This document shows positions 21,164 through 31,694 of a stretch of DNA of 64,000 bases, piece by piece. A model generated the notes under the pieces. The model was not told the origin of the DNA. It saw only the letters and a list, made by a program, of their open reading frames with translations, and did no database searches. Position 1 is the stretch's first letter. Each line of letters begins with the position of its first letter. The DNA lies in assembly GCA_018136815.1 (NCBI GenBank), contig CM030945.1:2052091-2116090 (forward strand), given 5' to 3'. Both the position numbers and the translations under genes were made by a program. The stretch comes from Isochrysis galbana (taxonomy: Eukaryota > Haptophyta > Isochrysidales > Isochrysidaceae).

Positions 21164-24100
21164 CTAGGGAGGAGGCATTCGCATGGACCGCCCAGTCTCA
21201 TGCAGTGTCCGTAATCCTGCAACGAACGGGACACTTGCCTCTATGTCGGTCTCCTCGATTGGGCTGAGGGTAGTTCCCCCTACAATACCGGAGTCGAAGA
21301 CGTATCGCTGAGGCAACGGCGACCACATCATAGAATTTTGACGACGGGCCCAGGCGGCATTGGGCACAGGCGCAATTGGGCCCTGAGCAAGTGGCGGGGG
21401 TTGCTGCGAGTATAGTAGCTCGGCATCTCCTAGGCCGTCGAAGAAGGTGTGAGAAAGGACATCGGTGAGGCCACCAGCACCGCTGCCCAGACGCTGTGAG
21501 GTATCCACGGTGAGTAGCGAATGGACGATGCTCCGCGCCTCGTCTGAAGCCGTTACCGGGAAAGTGTCATTATGGGCATGGGCATCGAGAGTCGAAAAGC
21601 GCACGATGGAACGAAGCGTCTCTGCTTGAGTGGCTGCCCAGAGTGGGGGCTTCCCGCTAAGAGATTGGTATAGAACACAGCCGAGAGCCCAACAGTCCGA
21701 TGCAACCGAAGGAGGTGCTCCATGGACTAGCTCAGGCGAGAGGTAAGCGACGGTTCCCTCGAGCCTGTGGTCTTCCTCTTCTTCCATAGCCTCATCTGAG
21801 GTAGCTCTCTCTTCTACCAACATATCTTTCGTGCGATTGCCCCGCCCTATTTCGTCTTCGCTCGCAATCTTTCCGATACTCATCTTAGCCGGGGTCGTTT
21901 CGTCTCCGTCATCACATTTCCCCGCCTTTCTCGCCGTCCAATCGCCGTCTCTGAGCTCTTGGATAACATTTTTCGCTTGGATGATTGCGAGGCGCGCAAC
22001 ATCGTTACCTGGTAATGGGCGCGCAGCGCCGAAGTCGGTTAGCTTGACGTGACCGGAGGCAGTCAACAGAATGTTCTCTGGCTTAAGGTCGCCAAAAGCG
22101 TATCCGGAGGAATGGACGTGACGTAGGCCAACACACACCTGTCGCACCAACAAGAGTGAGACTGCGCAGAGACTAGTGTCCAAGGCAAGCGGATGACGGG
22201 AATCGTGAGTTGGCGTCACACACGCATCACATGGATGTGGCGCACCTCGGCCATAATGAATCGAGCATTTGGTGTTGCGAGCGAGCCAACGCGACGGATG
22301 GTCGAATGGAGATCCCCTCTGGAGGCGTATTCAAGGAGGAGGTACACGTCCGAGCTGTGAACACGTGAGAAGGACCGAGCAATAGAATCGTCAATCGGGG
22401 ATTTCCACGGCGGTGCACAGCAAACGGAGCATCTAGGGCGCAGCGCAATGATTTTGTATAGCGGAAAGCAGCTGTGCGCTACAATTTGAACGCACCGCCA
22501 TCGAAAAGATGCTACGAGCCTCGCGATTGCCACGTGCTTCAGCTGCCTCAAGATGGCAATCTCGCGCCGAACCGCCGCCTCGTAACCGAGTTCCGTCATG
22601 AGTTGCCGCGAAATCACCTTAGCAGCGTACTCTGGCCATGCCGAGGCGGCGACGCCTCGAATAACACGCTTGCAATATCGTACCTACGATGGCGGGCACC
22701 AAGGAGGTGATGCGGCACTGAGCAGGCAGGATGGTGAGCGTGTCTCGTTTCAGCCCCTTCCCCCCCCCCCCCCCCCCGGCCCTCCCGTCTCGGATTCCGA
22801 CCTACATAGTGTTCGGCTATTGGACTCACCGTCGAAAAAGACCCGGAACCAAGCTCATTGCCAAACACGAGGTCTTGAAAGATGACGTTGGGGAGCATCG
22901 TTGGCGCGTCGGTCAAATGCTCCCGCGCGGAAGTAGACGGGGCACTACCACCAGGGCCACCCTCGAATTCGGGCGGCCGAAGTTTCTCCATGAAGGAAAG
23001 CACGCGTGATAGCCCAGGACCCGGAGATGGGGATGTGGGCGGAGGGCCGGACGATGCGGGCGTGGTCCAAGCTGGAATGGAGGCAGAAGTCAACACAACG
23101 TCAGCACCGTTGGGTGGGGACTGGGTGGCAGACGCATCGCTCATCGGCACCGGTGCCTCCTCTTCCATGGCAGCATGGGCTGCTTTGTCAATGCGATCGA
23201 GCTTGAGCTCGAAGGCTTTTGGTGCCCCTTCGCTGGATGATGCCTCGACCGATCCGCCCGCGGGCAGAGGAGGTGGGGTGTGATCACGCGGGGCAAGATC
23301 GCGAGGCATACGACTGTGAGGACCGAAACGAGAAGCGGGTCTGCCTATGGCTGAGCGTGCTGGGAGCATGGCCGGCGCTCCCCCACCGACTCCTAGTCCT
23401 AGGGCAACACCGCGTCCTCCAGCCCCCCGTGCCGCCCAAGGCGCCCGCATGGGCGTGAAACCAGGTGGTGGTGCAGCGGCGGGACGCTGAGTATGTGCAG
23501 GCCGATCTGCAGCCTGAGCGGTAAGCCCCGCATGATCACCCGCCACAGCGGGCGCGGTGTCTCCCTCAGGCGCGAACACGGCGAAGGGGTCGCCACTGCG
23601 TGTCTTTGGCGGGCCAAAGAGGTCTTCCGCAACTTCTGAAAAAGCGCCCGAGTCGCTTTCCCGTGCGAGTGAGAGGACTTCACAAGTCATGCGATTTACT
23701 GTCTGATTCCAATGCGGCGTAAAAGATCGCACAAGTGCTGACATCAGAAGAGGGAGAGCGGTGCTCCGGTCAGCGAATAGAATGACACGGACCTGAGGGC
23801 GAGGAGCGAGATCACGCATGTAGGCTGTGATAGACAAGGGCGCCAACGACGTTGTGGTGAGCGAGCTGGATGCGCTTAGTCAGCATGGTTCAAAGTATTG
23901 AGGCAAAGCCACAGGGAGTCGACGCTTACCGGCGCTGAGGCGAACAAAGAAAGCGCCCTCTCCGCTAGCCTTGAATTGTCCGAAGAGATCGACCGGCCGA
24001 GAAGAGGTGCTAGTGCTGAAGAGATAGGAGCATGATCAGCAGGGGACGCAAGCTCCAAGAGCTGCTCCAGCTCGTGGAGGAGCAGAATTTCTTTGGCAGA

Positions 24101-25283
24101 GTTTCCCTCCTTCAGGAACAACGATGCATGGACGGAACGATCAGGCAAGACGGGCGAGAGGAGAGGTATCGAGTTCTTGGTGCTAGCACAGTTGGCAAAG
24201 TGGCAATGGTGAAAGTGGGCACGCATGGGTGCAAGGCGAGGAGGCGATCACCTGCGGAAGCGGCCAGATTTGCAGGAGTCCATTCAAAAAAGGAGGGAGA
24301 AGTTGCGGCTGCGGTGCTATAATCAAGACAAGATTGTGGACGAGCGCCTCGTGGTAAAGTGACAGGTGCGGGGTGGTCTCATCAAGACGTCCCGACGGCC
24401 GGTGCAAAGGTAGCAGCACTGAGAGAAGAAGGCCACGATGCGAGGCGTTCGCTGCGCCGAACCCGGAAGTGATGTGTGCTACAAAGTGAAGGAGCAGGCG
24501 CGTCCCGGGGGGCGGCGGTCCACCTACGCCCCCGCTGCCTCCGGCCATCTGTAGGAGCGTACGGCCGATGCGGGGCCGGAGAGCCATGCGTGCGGACGGC
24601 TGGTAGCGGTAAATCCAATCCAGAACTGCGCGCGCTGTGGACAAAGAGAGCCTGAAGTTTTCTCCCGCTGCCTCAGCACGTCCACCCGATGGTGCGGACC
24701 CACCTGTGGCCACTGGTTGATGGATGGCTTGGGCCGGCGGCTTGCTTCCGGAAACCATGCTTACACCTCCGGGGAGTTGCGCGGGTATGCTCTTCGCACC
24801 CGAACCAAAAGGCTTTGACCCATCATCGAGCCCAGGCTGCGACAGCTGTTCGAAGCAGAGATCCATCAACGTGTCGTTCACGGTGATGCTAGCCACCTGG
24901 AATTCTGGTAGGGCAAGCAGCCCTGACACAAGGGAATAGGTCGAAAGTGTGGCCTGATCATTGAAGCTGCCACGCCAAGCTGCAACGAGCATCTCGAAGA
25001 GCGCATCGAAGAGCGGCTGATCAGGCTCGACGTCTCGGACTGTGAGGGCCTTGAGCGCGGCGAGGATGGCACACAGCCGCTCCTCCCGCTCCTGGGCGGA
25101 GCCCGCCACCCGTGCCGCCACCAGTTCAGCAGTCATCCTCTGCGTGTCTTCAGCGACATCGGAGCCATCGAGTGTCGCCATAGCGGGGCGCTCTAGACGT
25201 GGAGCCGAGGGCGTATTCGGTGGCTCGTGTGACGAGAGCGGTACGCTTGCACTGTCCCCCTCCCCCCCCGTCCACCCGCCCAC
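21164..25283 (-). CDS. PP2A B56 regulatory subunit fused to a PDK1-like protein kinase
   Basis: Six exons on the minus strand: 24252-25283, 23930-24109, 22830-23792, 22496-22683, 22246-22354, 21164-22138. They total 3447 nt, exactly in frame, 1148 aa. Residues about 215-490 match the B56 (B') HEAT-like repeat protein: SVLLPLH, SLYHEALVHNL, LHELEQLLELA, SRLAERALSLF, HWNQTVNRM. A Pro/Gly-rich linker follows in the same uninterrupted exon, then a kinase: GNELGSGSFSTV (about 715-726), Lys747 in EYAAK, FGDLKPEN (839-846), DFG (859-861), GTVAYLSPE, and WALGCVLYQ like PDK1. The usual HRD is FGD. An acidic insert of about 70 aa separates DFG from SPE. No PH domain is seen. Met35 (near 25181) is an alternative start. 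The kinase would be expected to phosphorylate AGC kinases and B56 to target PP2A; combining both in one chain is the novelty. Confidence 0.85.
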
Positions 25284-25394
25284 CGCCGCCTCGCCACGAA
25301 GGGCTGAGAGAGAGGTAGAGAGAGAGCTGTGAGGGTGGCGCCTGATCGCCCGCTCGCTCGCTCGCCCTGCGCTCTCGCATTTCCCCTCACGTGA

Positions 25395-26080
25395 TTACAA
25401 GCTCTTCTACCGTATTGAAGTGGTGGGTATAATAAAAAATAACCGTACCTGCACACCTGCACAGCGTCGTGCTCTAGAGGCTAGGGCTTCGCAGCCGACA
25501 GCGCATTGCAGCGCGCACGCGCCGGCGCAGATGGCTCCGATGGCCCCGGCGGCCGCCAGGGTGCCTGTGGAGCCGCCCAGAGGGGGCAAGGGAGTCTGCA
25601 CCTAGCACCTAGGCTGCCCATCTGCCCATAATGCCCTGGCGGCCTGGCGGAGCAACGGCTCGCGACGCTCGAAGACGTCCGCAAAGCAGTGGAACACTGC
25701 CGCGCGACGGGCGAGAGCGCGCGCCAAGCGATACGCTCCGGCAAGTTCCCTCTAGCCAGTGAGGGTATGGTGCGTCAGGCGTTGTCCCGTGACCCTTCCA
25801 GCTTCCAGCGACAAGCGACAAGGCCGCGCGGGATCACCACTCGCAGGTGCTAACCAACACCGAGCGTAGGCAGTTGGCAGTTGGGCCATTGGCCATTGGC
25901 CATCGGCTCATCCATGATCCAACGTGCAGACGCGCACGAGCCCCGTAACCGACACGACATCACGACATCTCCGCCGAGAAGATCAGGCAGATGCTGCGCG
26001 CCCGCGCGGCCTACAACAGCAAGGAGAACAAGTATGGCATCGGGAGCATCGTCCTGAACACGGCTGAGCTCGACATCTTA
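25395..26080 (+). pseudogene. Fragments of an unidentified protein, possibly a transposase remnant
   Basis: Three short protein-like frames on the plus strand: about 25393-25605 (DYKLFYRIEVVGIIKNNRTC), about 25629-25852 (LATLEDVRKAVEHCRATGES... ending RRC-stop) and about 25950-26090 (ISAEKIRQMLRARAAYNSKE). The last two have the charged helical look of helix-turn-helix DNA-binding regions seen at transposase N-termini. They are in different frames and no catalytic domain is visible. I do not recognise the family. Confidence 0.25.
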
Positions 26081-26392
26081 ATCTTGACATGCACATGCTG
26101 ACATGGCGCACCGCTTCTTCTAGCGCATTTACCCGTGGTGGCGCGCTCATGGATAGCCCGGTAGGAAGGGGAATGGCATTCACGGAATGGGAATGGACGT
26201 GGCTACAGGAGCGAACCCCAGTGCCACGTGCGAGGTGAGAATATTGAAAGGTTTTTTTATTGCACCCTGCTTGCCCTTAAGCATCGTCAAACGTCAAACG
26301 CGCTAATGGTAGTGCAGATGAGGTAGAGGTAGAGATTGAAGTGGTCTCTCGGCGGGGGTACCACGTTGAGAATTTTAGTCTTGTAGAGCATC

Positions 26393-26653
26393 TTGTTGGC
26401 TAGCACCCCTAGCCACATACACCGGACGAGCCATGCGCCAACCGCGCACACCCCCAACGCGGGGGAGGGGCTCCGTTGCTTAAGGCTACGGACCACAGCA
26501 CTAAGGTTACACTCGCACGACAGGAAAAACTCAGACGGAGGGAGTCACGCCCGCTCCGCAAGTGAGTGTTCGCACTGCGGACTGGGTTGGTCACCCATTC
26601 CCAATCACAGTGTGCGTGTTGCTTGCTCCTCATGTAGGAAGATCGGAATATGA
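26393..26653 (+). CDS. Uncharacterised short frame with a zinc-ribbon-like C-x2-C pair
   Basis: About 86 codons. The C-terminal part reads CSHCGLGW...VACSSCRKIG, two C-x2-C pairs separated by about 17 residues, loosely like LSD1-type zinc fingers of plants and algae (C-x2-C ... VxCxxC). No start context or introns confirmed and no partner domains. It could be an exon of an unrecognised gene or chance. Confidence 0.2.
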   Translation: MLASTPSHIHRTSHAPTAHTPNAGEGLRCLRLRTTALRLHSHDRKNSDGGSHARSASECSHCGLGWSPIPNHSVRVACSSCRKIGI

Positions 26654-26719
26654 TCTTCTCCGGACTCGTGAGTCGTGAGAGTGGTGCGGAGGGGGATCTC
26701 AGAAACAAGAGACTGCGAG

Positions 26720-26764
26720 GGAGGGACTGTCAATGGATGCGATGGAGGGACTGTCAATGGATGG
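26720..26764 (+). repeat. Short tandem repeat, 24-bp unit, about two copies
   Basis: GGAGGGACTGTCAATGGAT occurs twice with a 24-bp period. The unit is a multiple of three, so it would be tolerated in a coding frame, but no gene is established here. Confidence 0.6.
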
Positions 26765-27159
26765 GACCATTCGAGCCTTGAGTCGGAGTATCCGAGCACT
26801 CGTGCCCTCGATCTGATCGCGGAGATCTGGCGCTCCTTTCCCTTACCTCTCCTCATTCGACGCAAGGGAGGATTGTCTCCGCTGGACGAGGCTCTTCTCC
26901 ACCAGCAGCCACAATAGAGAGGCGAGGCAGTAAGTAGTATTTAGTGATGGCTGTGCTCCTCCTCTATCCATCCCCTGTGGCATGCCCGCGGGCCGGGGGA
27001 GGAGGGGGGGAGAGACGGAAGACACAGCGGCCAACGGCGGCCTCGGCTCGCCATCGAGGCGAGTACGTGAAGAAAGGCGCCTCATGACAGAAGAGACTCG
27101 AGCACGGGATCTCTGGGCCAGGTGGCCGAGCTCGCAGCGCGGGATGAGGGGTGAGAGCG

Positions 27160-27360
27160 TGGTGGGAGAACCCCTCTCCCCCCCTTCTCCATCTCTTCCT
27201 GCTCCCGCCAAAGGCAAAAGGGGGGGGAGGGGGGGGGGGGGGGGCAGGGAAAACGGGGCGGGGGGAAAGATACGAGATAAGGCGGGGGGAAAGATTGGGG
27301 GGGCGGGGGGGAGGGGAGGGGAGCGCACGGGGGGAGGGAAGGGGAGGGCTCCAGAAAGCC
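27160..27360. repeat. G/A-rich tract upstream of the CCCH gene
   Basis: Purine-rich on the plus strand with several long G runs, about 100-300 bp before the CCCH protein start. Comparable tracts precede other genes in the window. Confidence 0.5.
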
Positions 27361-27465
27361 CCCATCGCCCCCTTCGTCTCGTCTCCCTCGTATAGCCGCG
27401 CCCCGAGCCTTCGTGCCCCGCCGCAAACGGCTTCCAAGTGCTTGGGACAGGCTCGGCTAACGACG

Positions 27466-29603
27466 ATGACGACCGCACACCCATACGCCGACGCTCATGA
27501 GCAGCAGCCTCCCCAAGCCGCAATCCACTCGTCGCCGCCGCCATTCACCTCACTACAATCCAGAACCACAAGCCCTGAGCTTGAATGCCTGGAGCCAACG
27601 ATCGCTCCACCCGATGTATTCAAGGTGTGATCATCTCAGCCAATTGTAACGTCCAAGTGCGCCCGCCGATACCCGTGATTACGCTGAAGAAAGGGGTCTG
27701 ATGAAATCATGACTTCTCAAGTGAACTTACTTTTCATTTGCAGCTGCAAGCCCTCGCAGCACATTGCCACCCTGATTCAGACGCCGCGCATGAATTCTGA
27801 CTGATTTCGCTGTGCTCTTTTCATCAGACTGAACTCTGCCCGCGATTTCTCAATGGATTTTGCGGGTACGGTCTACGATGCCAGTTCGCTCATGGCACGC
27901 ATGAGCTGCGCATTCGGCCACGGCCAGCGGGCTACAAGACCGAGATGTGCAGGAATATACTCCAGGTATTCGACCAGCTCCTTATGACGCAGTTACATGT
28001 GAAAATACTGACCACGCTGCCATCGTACATACGTTCCAAGTAGTATGTAGTATCTGAGATACCCTCCCAACCACCTGTGCCCTCACTTTGGCAGAAGGGC
28101 TATTGCAAGTATCGCTCGCGTTGCTGCTTTCGCCACAACGACGATCCTCCAGTGGAGAGAAAGAATGGCATGACTCAAATGACACAGCAAATACAACCGA
28201 CTATGGCATGCGCTGGTGCTGCATCTGGATTGCCGGCCGTGAATTCGGATGGCAGTACGTGCGCGCCGGTTGGCATGCCGGCTGCGCACATGCCGCCGTC
28301 AGCCGTCACCATGCCCACATACCCTACTACATCTTTCCCTCAGCCTGCCGCGAAACGTGAGGAGGGGATGATGATGCGTATGCAGCTCGCAACCATGAAT
28401 CCGAACCTATTCTGCCAGCCGCCTCTACCACCTGGCTCGCTCCCAGAATCCTTGGTCAACGTCATGAGAAAGCGTCCAACCAAGTGCGGGCCGGCCTTTG
28501 GACAACATCATGGGTGCATGGCCCCTGAGGTGGCCTTTCATTCCAGCATCCCATCGATTGCTGTCCAACAAGATGTCCATTTCAACCGCGCTAACGAGCC
28601 TAGTGTATTAGCTGAGAATGCGCTTCTCAATAATTCACAGGCACGAGAAGCCTTGACGGCCTTATCCGCGCTCTCTGGTAGCCCACATCCTACGGCTCAC
28701 TTGCTTGAACAGTGGGCGCCAGCATTACAAGCGAGCAGTGCCCCAATGGGCGCTGGGTCCGGGGTGAATGAAGCACTCCTCGCTGGCGAGGTGGGAGAGT
28801 TTTCTATCCCACTCCTTTGGTCACGGCTCGGCCGACCATCGATGAGCTCTTCGCTGACCCAGAGTCCTCTCCAACAACAAGATCTAGGATACGATCGAGT
28901 GGAAGCCCATATCGACTCTCTCATTCATGCAGTACAGTGGGAGGGTTATGGTGGATTAAAGAATCTCGAGGTCGATGGGCTAGCACTCTATGCATCTACA
29001 TCCCTCGGAACTTCCTCAACTCCGCTACCGCCGCCAAGCTTGTTGCGGCCGAAGGTGTTGAAGACCGACCTGAACTCGACCACACACATCCTTGCACCAT
29101 CCACATCCCAATCGCTTGGTTCTTCCCATGCACTTGGCTCATTGATCACCAATCCGAAGACGCCTGTCCCCAAATTTGAGGCGTCCGCGCATCCGCCTTC
29201 CCTTCCTTGCTGTGGCTATCCCCAAGTCTTTCCCACGTGTCTCTCGGCTTCGAATACCCTCGAACCGCCTTCTTGTGCACGTGGATCGAATGAGCCCAGT
29301 ACTCACCGCGTCCTTTTCGATTCACCCATACGGTTAGCCCAGTCTGGCAGCAGGAGGGACACTCCACCCGACATCTTCTTGTCAAATGACGAGCGAAAGG
29401 ACCCCCAGACTGCTCTGTACTACTCCTCCATCGCCTGCGACACAACCTCTTCCTCATCTTCGTCGCCGCCGTCTATCAATGGATTGTGCATGCGAAGAGA
29501 CATCAATTCCAGCCACAATCGTGTAGCAAGAGATGACAGCCTTCCTTCAGTCGATCGATCAAGTCGACTTGCTGCTGCAGCGGCTGGATGGGTCCTCAAC
29601 TAA
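27466..29603 (+). CDS. Tandem CCCH zinc-finger protein (tristetraprolin/TIS11-like)
   Basis: Exons 27466-27624, 27828-27965 and 28095-29603, all phase 0, 601 aa; introns GTGTGA...TCAG and GTATTC...GCAG. Two CCCH fingers, each with the K-T-E-[LM]-C lead typical of TTP/TIS11 proteins. Finger 1 is C57-x7-C65-x5-C71-x3-H75. Finger 2 is C94-x8-C103-x5-C109-x3-H113 and is split by intron 2. Such proteins bind AU-rich elements in mRNA 3' UTRs and usually promote decay. The rest (about 490 aa) is Ser/Pro-rich low complexity, with no further domain recognised. Finger 1 has x7 in place of the usual x8. A different frame near 29533-29623 (FLQSIDQVDLLLQRLDG) looks like a plausible alternative C-terminus, so the 3' end is uncertain. 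Confidence 0.8.
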
Positions 29604-30633
29604 ACTTGCTCTCTGAGTCCGCTCTCGCTTGCTGTTGTTTGTTTTCACTATCCTATTGCGATGTTCTTACTTCTCTGATGCACAGATATGAAGGATGCCG
29701 AAACGTCGCCACGCGATGTAGACCCATGCAGGCTTCGGCCGATCATCTATTGCTTCGTCAGCCACACGCGTGTACTTTCCATGACCGTGATCTCGTTGCT
29801 GCACTACCACTATTGTCTCACTCTCATTTCTGGTGCAATGAGCCAAGTGCGAGCATGATAAAGGAGGTGGATGAATGGATTGAATCGATTGATAGCCCCT
29901 CAAGCTCACGGACTCAAGCAAGACCTTGAGGCTCCCTGCTGCAGCTGTAGCGTCTTAAGCTGGATTCATTCAGCCCCAGCTCTATCAGCCATTTGATACG
30001 TGATAAAATGCGAAATGAAACGAACGTGAATGGTCAATGAAAGGGTCTCTAGAGAAAGTGATGATATGCGACGGTGTATGATGATGTGTGATTTGTGAGA
30101 GTTTGTGGGTATGAAGGGTGCAACAGCTGCATACAAATACAATTTTTTGTGGTTGGGGGGAGAGCCGCCCTTAGGCTTCTCCCAAGGGAGCCTCTGTCCT
30201 TTGCTTTTCCTCCCTTCGTGTGTTTTGTTTTCCCCCTTTGGGCGTGCACCCTCTTTGTCCGGTCGGGATCCTCCGATCTCGATCTCCTCCCCCCCATGTG
30301 ATAGGATAGGGGTGATCGCTCTCGATCCCCCACCCTTGTTTTCTCATGTGTGCGCCCCCTTTCTTTCCTGCGCCCCCCCCCCCCCCCCCCCCCCGTGTGT
30401 TTCCCGCGTTTTCTCTCTATCCCAGAAGCTCCGAGAGTCGCGGCTATGGCCGCACTGCCTGGGGCTCTGGACGAGCTCTCTCGCCCATCTTCACGCCTCA
30501 TGCTCGTGCGAGCGGTGTCCCCGCCGGTGCCACACCTCCCTCCAGCCCCAGCGCTCCCTGTGCTCAGCCCTCTCTGAACACGGTCACCCTTGGTGCACTG
30601 GTGCACCCCATTCCATGTCTCAACAATCATTTG
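29604..30633. other. No gene recognised; contains a long C run
   Basis: CCCH-gene 3' flank. A plausible-looking frame at 29690-29929 (ending SPSSSRTQARP) could be an extra exon but has no clear splice partner. A C homopolymer of about 26 nt sits near 30368-30394. Confidence 0.35.
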
Positions 30634-30870
30634 AGCAACTAACTTTAATCGTTGGTTGCGATGGAGCGCGCCGGCGCTCCCCTCCTCTCCTTCGGCCCCC
30701 CCGCCGTGGGCGGCCCCCCAGCCCCCACGGAGCAGTCGCTCGCGAAGCAAGCGTCCGCGTCCACCGTCAGAGGCCGAGCAGGTGCATGCGACTCGCGTCG
30801 CGCCACACGGCCCGTGGCCTCGGCCACACCAAGTACAGCAGACATGCTGGCCCCCCCCATGGGGGACAGC
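30634..30870 (+). repeat. SINE-like repeat, type C, forward copy
   Basis: Starts with the variant palindrome CAACTAACTTTAATCGTTGG, then GCGATGGAGCGCGCCGGCG. It matches the reverse complement of 15095-15341 and 3240-3453. The right end is not sharply defined. It abuts the truncated 3' end of the hAT transposase. Confidence 0.6.
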
Positions 30871-30882
30871 CGCCTGCAGACC

Positions 30883-31694
30883 TCAGCAGAGCATGAGAAC
30901 AGGCCTCTTGGGGGCCGCTACTCCAATGGGCATGCCTGATGGTAGAGGCTGCAACCCATCCGTTGTGGCTTGATCGAACGCCCCTTCTGCAGTATGCAAA
31001 AACTGAGGATCAATTGCGTAGGCCGCGGCATGCATGGGGGAATGCAAATATTCCCACCGAGCTGCGTGGATCTTACCTAAGGCTTTGAACCATGGGACCT
31101 TGAGCTGCAGCGCTCCAATCCTCTCGCCAATGGAGAACATTCGATCGTACACTTTGCCTATGCAAAACGCATTTCCATCTAGCAAACGTAGCAACTTGAG
31201 GATGGGCAACGCGACATGAAGGATGAGAACGAGAGGTTTCCAAAAGCCTTCTTCATCCAACACAATGGACTTCACCTTCCGCCCAATGTCTGCCTCTAGC
31301 ATCTCATCGTCCCCATCGGTGTCGCCCAACGATCGCCCCCGCGATGTGAACTTATGTGCCGCGAACTCAGCTGTCACGACTACCTGTTGCAGATCAGCCT
31401 TCACTCGGAGCATGCGGGACATTTCTCGGAATTTGCCAGCGAATCGCGTTTGCTTCGCTCGATACAAGCCGAATGGGCGCCCATGATTGGCTTCGATGAC
31501 CTCCCTCAGCTTCGTCCGTGGCCACCGCGTCCGGCCCCAAAAGAGAGATAAGACAGAGCCTACCTTTGCAATGATGTTGGCCACTTCAGGCACCTTGGCG
31601 AAATACTTCAATTCGAGACTCAAGACGTGAGTGCCGCAGCAAGTCGCCGTGAGCCAAGGGTAGTGATTCTCTAGGATTTTCCAGGCCGCCTTCA
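30883..31694 (-). mobile_element. hAT transposase, C-terminal part (split by the gypsy insertion)
   Basis: Continues the transposase begun at 52825-53676. It starts at ATGAAG, next to the gypsy LTR, and reads MKAAWKILENHYPWLTATCC...HVLSLELKYFAKV, the core of DUF659/hAT transposases (usual form: NxxNMKAA...CxAHxLxLxxxD). Further hAT-like sequence (ANHGRPFGLYRAKQTRF, SPMHAAAYAIDPQFL) follows. The C-terminal hAT dimerisation domain is missing, so the copy is truncated near 30883, where a SINE-like repeat lies. The gene is dead on both counts. Confidence 0.8.
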
